The notes below the pieces were generated by a model. That model worked only from the letters and a program-made list of their open reading frames with translations, was not told the DNA's origin and made no database searches. Shown here one piece after another: positions 58,512-64,000 of a DNA stretch of 64,000 bases; within the stretch, counting starts at the first letter, position 1, and each line of letters opens with the position of its first letter. This DNA comes from Monodelphis domestica. Its lineage: Eukaryota > Chordata > Mammalia > Didelphimorphia > Didelphidae. The stretch spans positions 105,904,200-105,968,199 of the forward strand of contig NC_077228.1 in assembly GCF_027887165.1 (NCBI RefSeq). The letters run 5' to 3'. A program made the position numbers and the translations under genes.

Positions 58512-58706
58512 ATGGGGCATCTGGGTAGCTCAGTGGATTGAAAGCCAGGCTCAGAGATGAGAGGTCTTAGGTTCAAATCTGGCTTGAGACTCTTCCCAGT
58601 TGTGTGATCCCAGACAAGTCATATAATCCCCATTACCTAGCCCTTACTGTTCTTCTGCCTTAGAACCAATACACAGTATTGATTCTAAGACAAAAGATAA
58701 GGGTTA
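58512..58706 (+). repeat. Marsupial SINE, short-tail form, with 13-bp target-site duplication
   Basis: AAAATGTCAATCC at 58499-58511 and 58707-58719 brackets the SINE (CATCTGGGTAGCTCAGTGGA to GAACCAATACACAGTATTGA). Confidence 0.93.
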
Positions 58707-58719
58707 AAAATGTCAATCC

Positions 58720-59320
58720 CTTCCTCATTCACTATCCCCTCTGTGTGAAGTGCTCTTTTAGGGAAAGGGGTGAGTAGCTAGAATCCACGAGAAAGACAGA
58801 AATGATTCCTGCCCTTAGTAAACTCATAATCTTATGGGAAAGATATGGATGTTATCCTTGGTGAGTTCTGAATCTCATTTTATAAAAAGGTACATTTTGA
58901 ACACTGTACACTCTTGAACTTAGTCACTTTCCAGAAAAAATCTAAATGGAATGGAATATTAAAGAAATAATTTATTAGACATTTATAATAAGGGTGATCC
59001 CCAGGGACCACCATGGATGGGCTCATACCAGGACAAAGCCAGGATAGAATAAATAAGCTGATTCAATTCTTTGGCATGATTATTTACTAGACTGACAAAT
59101 GAAGATATCAGACACATAGAAACTCCTATTTTAAGAGAAACATTTGATGTCTCCTAATGATGTCTTTGAAAACAAGATACGGTCATATTTAGATCTGAGT
59201 AACTGGAATCACCAGAAAGCCTTGGAAAACCTCAGAAGCTGACTTGTCTAACCTGTGCCTGAGCAGAAATCCCCTCTGTAACATTTCTGACCTCCTGAGG
59301 AAACCTATTCTGCTTTTGGT
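58720..59320. other. Intron DNA, nothing recognised
   Basis: A weak antisense L2 trace near 58780-58850. No exon. Confidence 0.45.
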
Positions 59321-59324
59321 TGTG

Positions 59325-59470
59325 TCTATTGAATTCCATCCTAGCTCTGTCACTAACTTCCTATGTGACTTCAGGCAAATCACTTAACCTCTCTCCATCT
59401 CATTTTCTTCGTCTATGAAATGAAGTGATTGGACTGAATGACCTCTGGTTCGATCCAGTTCTCAGTCTGT
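59325..59470 (+). repeat. MIR
   Basis: CAGGCAAATCACTTAACCTC and GGACTGAATGACCTCTGGTT. Confidence 0.75.
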
Positions 59471-59771
59471 GAACTCTGGACCAAAACTATTAGAAAGCCT
59501 TTCCAAATATTGGGCTTAAATTAGCTTCTCCGAACCGTTTACCTCATTCTGCCCTCTAGGGTCAAGAAAAACAAATTAATTCCTTTCCAAAGTGATGGCC
59601 TTTCAGATAATTTAAGTTGTCTACTATTTGGCCTAAAATTCTCTTTTCTCTAAGGGAAACATTCTTAGTTTCTTCAATAAGTCCTCACAGAGCATGAATT
59701 TGAGTCCTGTCACTGTCCTGATCACCTTCCTCTGAATGTATACCCTTTCTGAAATGTGATACCTATAAAAA

Positions 59772-59804
59772 ATCTTTCTCTGTCTCTCTGTCTCTGTCTC
59801 TGTC

Positions 59805-59844
<40 letters not shown>

Positions 59845-59871
59845 CCTCTCTCTCTCTCTCTCACACACACA
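59772..59871. repeat. TCTG/TCTC microsatellite ending in (CA)n
   Basis: (TCTCTG)n, then (TCTG)8 or so, (TC)n and a short CA run. Confidence 0.95.
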
Positions 59872-60293
59872 CACCATAGAAGAAATAGTGGAACCATTAT
59901 CTCCCTTGTTATAAACACTAATTGAATGAACTTTTTTGACTCCCCTTTCATGCTATTGATCTTGCAATCCACTAAGACCTCCAGATCTTTTTCATATAGA
60001 TTGTTCTCTAGCCATGTTTCCTCTATCTTGTACTTTTAAAGTTGATTTTTGAGTGCACATGTAGGACTTTATGTTTATTAAGCCAATTAAATTGAATCTT
60101 CTTAGATTTGACACAATATTCTGTCCTGGAAGGACACACTGCTCAGTGTGGATGAAGTGACACCTGATCACAGAAAGACCTGGCTATGTAACTAAATTTT
60201 CCTTTTACTTTTGTTTCTTCTCTTATAGTGAATGATCTCTGGAGTGGAAAAGGCAGAACAAATATGGCTGGGTCATGGACTTAGAGGATTTTA

Positions 60294-61159
60294 TTTTATT
60301 TATTTATTTTTAAATTTTTATTTAATTAGTCAATTTAGAACATTTCCCCCTGGTTACAGGAAGCATGTTCCTTCCCTCCCCTCCTGTAGCTGACATGCAA
60401 TTCCACTGGGTTTTACATGTGTCCTTGATCAAAACCTATTTCCATGTTGTTGATATTTTCACTAGAGTGATTGTTTAGAGACTACATCCCCAATCATATC
60501 CCCCAAACCCATGTGATCAGGCAGCTGTTTTTCTTCTGTGTTTCTGCTCCCACAGTATTTCCTCTGGATGTGGATAGCATTCTTTCTCATAAGTCCCTCT
60601 GAATTGTCCTGGATCATTGCATGGCTGCTAGTAGAGAAGTTCATTACATTTGATTGTGCCACAGTGTATCTGTCTCTGTGTACAATGTTCTCCTGGTTCT
60701 GCTCCTTTCACTCTGCATCAATTCCTGGAGGTCATTCCAGTTCCCATGGAATTCCTCCATTTATTATTCCTTTGAACACAATAGTATTCCATCACCAACA
60801 GATACCACAATTTGTTCAGCCATTCCCCAATTGAAGGGTATCCCCTCATTTTCCAATTTTTGGCCACCACAAAGAGCACAGCTATGAATATTCCTGTACA
60901 TGTCTTTTTCCTTATTATCTCTTTGGGGTACAGACCCAGCAGTGCTATGGCTGGGTCAAAGGGCAGACATTCTTTTATCACCCTTTGGGCATAGTTCCAA
61001 ATTGCCCTCCAGAATGGTTGGATCAATTCACAACTTCACCAGCAATGAATTAATGTCACAACGTTGCCACATTCCCTCCAGCATTCATTACTTTCCTTTG
61101 CTGTCATGTTAGCCAATCTGATAGGTGTGAGGGCTCATAGTTGTTTTGATTTGCATTTT
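60294..61159 (-). mobile_element. 5'-truncated L1 (ORF2 C-terminus plus 3' UTR) with perfect 16-bp target-site duplication
   Basis: GACTTAGAGGATTTTA is duplicated exactly at 60278-60293 and 61160-61175. The minus strand reads an L1 ORF2 tail (A-I-A-L-L-G-L-Y-P-K-E-I-I, later V-A-K-N-W-K-M-R-G-Y-P-S and V-M-E-Y-Y-C) and the same 3' UTR as the copies at 7.0, 48.5 and 56.5 kb. Length is about 866 bp. Confidence 0.93.
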
Positions 61160-61175
61160 GACTTAGAGGATTTTA

Positions 61176-61345
61176 GAAGGGCCTTTGAAGGCCATCTAGT
61201 CCAACTGATTCATTTTATAAATGAGTAAACTGAGTTCCAGAGAGGTCAAGTAATTTGCCCAAGGCTACACAAGTTGTGACAGAAGTAGGATTTGAACCCA
61301 GGTATCCATGTCCAAATCCAGTGTTCTTTCCACTGTACTATTCTT
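61176..61345 (-). repeat. MIR-type SINE
   Basis: Antisense: AGTCCAACTGATTCATTTTA, GTAATTTGCCCAAGGCTACA and GATTTGAACCCAGGTATCC. Confidence 0.65.
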
Positions 61346-61429
61346 AATAGGCTAATAATGGGAAATTGGTACCCAAGATACATGGAGACATGGTTCAAGA
61401 CATGTGGCTGCCCCTGATGAGTTCAGGTC

Positions 61430-62845
61430 ACCAAGACCTAATGAATTATAACAGAGTAATAAAGGGAATGGAAGATGTTATTGCTGAACCAACATCATTG
61501 AATTTTGAAAAATCATAAGAATTGAAGAGGTGACATAGGATGGAGAAAGGGCCAATATCTTAATTTTTTTAAAAGAGAAGAGAATGAAGCCTGCATGACA
61601 TGGATAAAGTCATAAGTCATATGCTTATCGAATTTGTAGCTAATGAACAGTTGGGATAAAAAGCTAACAAGTTAGATAACAAAGTCAGGATTTAAAAATA
61701 TCTGGACAGGCCAGAACCAATATTCTGAATTGAATAAGAGGAGACAAGATATTTCTTGAATTGAAATTTAATATAGAGATAAATGTAAAAATTTTCACTT
61801 ACATTAAAAAATTAGCTTATTAAGTACACATTGGGGATGTTAAATATCCATTCCTATTAAAGGATCTTGAAGTTTTATTGACTTTATTGACAAACTGGAG
61901 TTTGTCCAGAGGAGAGTTACCAGGATGATAAGGGGATTGCAGACCAGACCACATAGAGATCATGGAGCAGCCACTGATTGATGCAGTGGATAGAGATGGG
62001 TAGAACTTAAGAGTCTAGAAGACCTGAGTTCAAATCTTCTTCAAGCACCCTCTAATTGTGTGACCCTGGGCAAGTTACTTTTTCTCACGGTGCCTCAGTT
62101 TCCTCATATTTGAAATGAGGATAATAATAGCAAGGTAAATGCTATAACTTCACAGGGACATTGTGAGGTTCAAATGAACTGACACACATAAAGTGCTTAG
62201 CAAGCTTACTAGATTTGTTGTTTACTCATTTTTAGTGTCTCCTTTTGAAGTTTTCTTGGCAAAGAGACCGGAGTGGTTTGCCATTATTTCCATTTTACAG
62301 ATGAGGAAAGTGAAGTAAACAGAATTAACTGAATTGCCCAGGGTCACATTGCTAATAAGTGTCCGAGGCCAGATTTAAACTAAGATCCTACTGACTCCAG
62401 TCCTGGTCTCCTATCCACAGAGCCATGTAGCTGCCATGAATGTCTAACTATTATTGTTATTGTTGTCATCATTATTGAAAGAATTATAGATATTCCTCCT
62501 AGAGCAGAAAAGGCTCGATAGCTATCTTTTAGTATTTGAAGGACTCCTGGGATTGGGTTTGTTTTGCAAGCCCCTAAAGGGCAGAAGTAGAAGTAGTGAG
62601 TGAAAATTCCTTCATGAGAGATTTAGGTGAAGAAAAAACTTTCTGATCATTAGGGCTGCTAAAAAGTGGAATAGGCTGTCTTATGGGGTTCAGAATCTGT
62701 TACTAGAGATTTTAAGCCTAGGAATAACCCCTTTTTTGGAAGGAGAGATCTTATGGAGCTTTCCAAAATGGTTCATTTGAACTAGATGACTCCCAAGGAC
62801 ACCTGCCTCCCTTCCAGCTTTAGGATCCTGCCACTCTTTGATGTG
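61430..62845 (+). mobile_element. CR1/L3-like LINE with two SINEs inserted
   Basis: 61430-61960 and 62480-62845 carry CR1/L3 signals (GAGTTTGTCCAGAGGAGAGT, AAAAAGTGGAATAGGCTGTC, TTGAACTAGATGACTCCCAA). A plus-strand and a minus-strand SINE occupy 61965-62436. Confidence 0.6.
61965..62436. repeat. Head-to-head SINE pair
   Basis: 61965-62215 is a sense MIR3-like SINE (GTGTGACCCTGGGCAAGTTA). 62216-62436 is an antisense long-tail marsupial SINE (TTCTTGGCAAAGAGACCGGA). Both lie inside a CR1/L3-like element. Confidence 0.83.
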
Positions 62846-62849
62846 CAGG

Positions 62850-63720
62850 AAACAGCTGGAAATTCTTCATGGAACTGATAAGACATATACAGGCAGATAT
62901 AGTACCTAGCACATAGTAGGAACTTCATAAATGGCTATTTACTGCCTGAAACATGATGCTGTGTAACAGCTGAGCAGAATGGCAGAAAGTAAGTACTTTG
63001 CAGCTAGAGTATTTCATTTGTGTGTGTCTTTAGCACCTAAGATAGTTCCTGGCACATAGTAGTCCCTTAATGGGATGATGGGTATTCGAGGGAGAGCAGG
63101 ACTTATTTACTGTTGTTCAGAGCTTTCCTCCCATTTTCTTTAGACCTCACCTAGTTTCCTTGTAGACAACAGGGCCCATGGTCCAAACTCATCTGCACAA
63201 CTGCCTCAATCACATGTACCAAGGAAGCTAAATTGGGAGGTGTTGCCAACACCGTGACAGCAGAAAAAATACTAATCAGACCCATGAGGGTGAGAACAGT
63301 AGGCAGAGGAGACGAGGAAGGAGAGCTTAACAAGAGCTGTGAAGATGAGGATGGAGTGTGGCTCTGGACTGGCTTCCCTGGGCCAAGGGGTGGGCATTAA
63401 GGCTGAAAGAGGCTCAGAGGGAAGGGATCCTGAGGGAATGATGCTATTTCAGGATCTCTGGGCATTTCTTTTTGCTACCTTCCCAGTCAGGAAGATCTGT
63501 TCTAGGGCATTCAGACTCAATTCTGAGAGTCAGGACTCTGGGGTTCAGTTGGCTACTGGCTTTGTAACTTGTTGTGTGTCCTCAGAAACTACTGTCTCTT
63601 TCTTTGGACTTCCATTTTCTTCCTTTCCCAACAGGATAAAGAATACATTAATGTTTATTTCCTAGATGCCTGCTAGGGGAACCAGCATTGTTCTGGGTGC
63701 AGGGAAAGGAAGAGATATCA
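62850..63720. other. Intron DNA, mostly unique
   Basis: Short L2-like termini near 62905-62950 and 63030-63075. The open frame at 63339-63665 does not match any ADORA1 exon or domain I recognise. Confidence 0.5.
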
Positions 63721-63724
63721 TTAC

Positions 63725-64000
63725 TGAAGCTAGGTGGATAGAATGCTAGACACGGAGTCAGGAAGATGAGAGTTCAAATCCCACCTCAGACACTTACTGG
63801 GTGTGATCCCAAGTCACTTGACCTTGGTTTCATTCAGTTTCCTCAACTCTAAATGAGGCTAATAATAGAAGTTACCTCCCAGAATTGTTTCAAGGATCAA
63901 ATGAGTAAAAGTCATAGCCCAGTGCCTTGTACATGGTTGGCCCTATATAAAGGCTAGCCATCATCATCATCATCATCATTATAATCATTATATTATTATT
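63725..64000 (+). repeat. MIR3-like SINE ending in an ATC/ATT microsatellite
   Basis: GAGAGTTCAAATCCCACCTC, CAGAATTGTTTCAAGGATCA and TGGCCCTATATAAAGGCTAG, then (ATC)n and AT-rich sequence to the window edge. Confidence 0.75.

Larger units (their letters stand above)
34435..64000 (+). other. ADORA1: ADORA1 intron after the first coding exon (continues past the window)
   Basis: The donor GTCAGT at 34435 opens an intron with no matching acceptor exon in the rest of the window. The next coding exon should be an open stretch of over 200 codons with TM4 to TM7; no open frame in 34435-64000 reads like it. The intron is filled with L2, L1, SINE and MIR copies, a SPIN transposon and microsatellites, annotated separately. 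Confidence 0.85.

Noticed and set aside
60718-61026. 102-codon frame as a gene
   Set aside because: L1 ORF2 C-terminal remnant in a truncated insertion.
63339-63665. 108-codon frame as the second ADORA1 coding exon
   Set aside because: Lacks TM4-TM7 sequence and the NPxxY-type motif, and begins without the expected continuation of the split residue 114.

Overview
The window is mammalian nuclear DNA from a marsupial, most likely a didelphid opossum such as Monodelphis domestica. The evidence is dense marsupial-type tRNA-derived SINEs (often with the tail motif ggaaccaatacacagtattg), antisense and sense LINE2 including ORF2-derived parts, CR1/L3-like fragments, short 5'-truncated L1 3' ends, and one intact-ended SPIN-type hAT transposon at 39.3-40.0 kb. 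SPIN is known from opossum and only a patchy set of other vertebrates. The species call is inference; repeat-family names come from pattern memory, not a database search.

Only one protein-coding gene can be supported: the 5' end of ADORA1 (adenosine A1 receptor) on the + strand. Its first coding exon (34094-34434) encodes residues 1 to 114, from the N-terminus through TM3 and the DRY motif, and ends at a phase-2 donor. Just upstream, a GC-rich, repeat-poor island (about 32.1-34.5 kb) holds two candidate alternative leader exons (about 33037-33115 and 33470-33663). Each has a TATA-like element at a sensible distance and a good splice donor. This fits the two-promoter, exon 1A / exon 1B arrangement described for human ADORA1. 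The 1B-like leader carries upstream AUGs in frame with one further upstream AUG in the coding exon, and a second uORF overlaps the receptor start. The remaining ADORA1 coding exon is not seen before 64000, so the intron is longer than 29.5 kb.

Region by region: 0-12.3 kb is upstream intergenic or 5' intronic DNA with SINE, MIR, L1, L2 and a composite L1-tailed repeat. 12.3-13.9 kb is a second repeat-poor, GC-rich island with several E-boxes. 13.9-32.1 kb is repeat-rich, with two antisense L2 copies containing long AG microsatellites, CR1/L3 fragments, a hAT MITE at 23.8 kb, an RPS28 retropseudogene at 25.3-25.6 kb and a second composite L1-tailed repeat. 32.1-34.5 kb is the ADORA1 promoter and first coding exon. 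34.5-64 kb is intron, holding a 375-bp pyrimidine tract, the SPIN element, L2 copies in both orientations, several L1 stubs with perfect target-site duplications, SINEs and microsatellites.

No tRNA, rRNA, CRISPR or bacterial-type feature was seen. Most long open frames are low-complexity arrays or repeat remnants. Coordinates of repeats are read by eye and are good to roughly 5 to 20 bases unless a target-site duplication fixes them.
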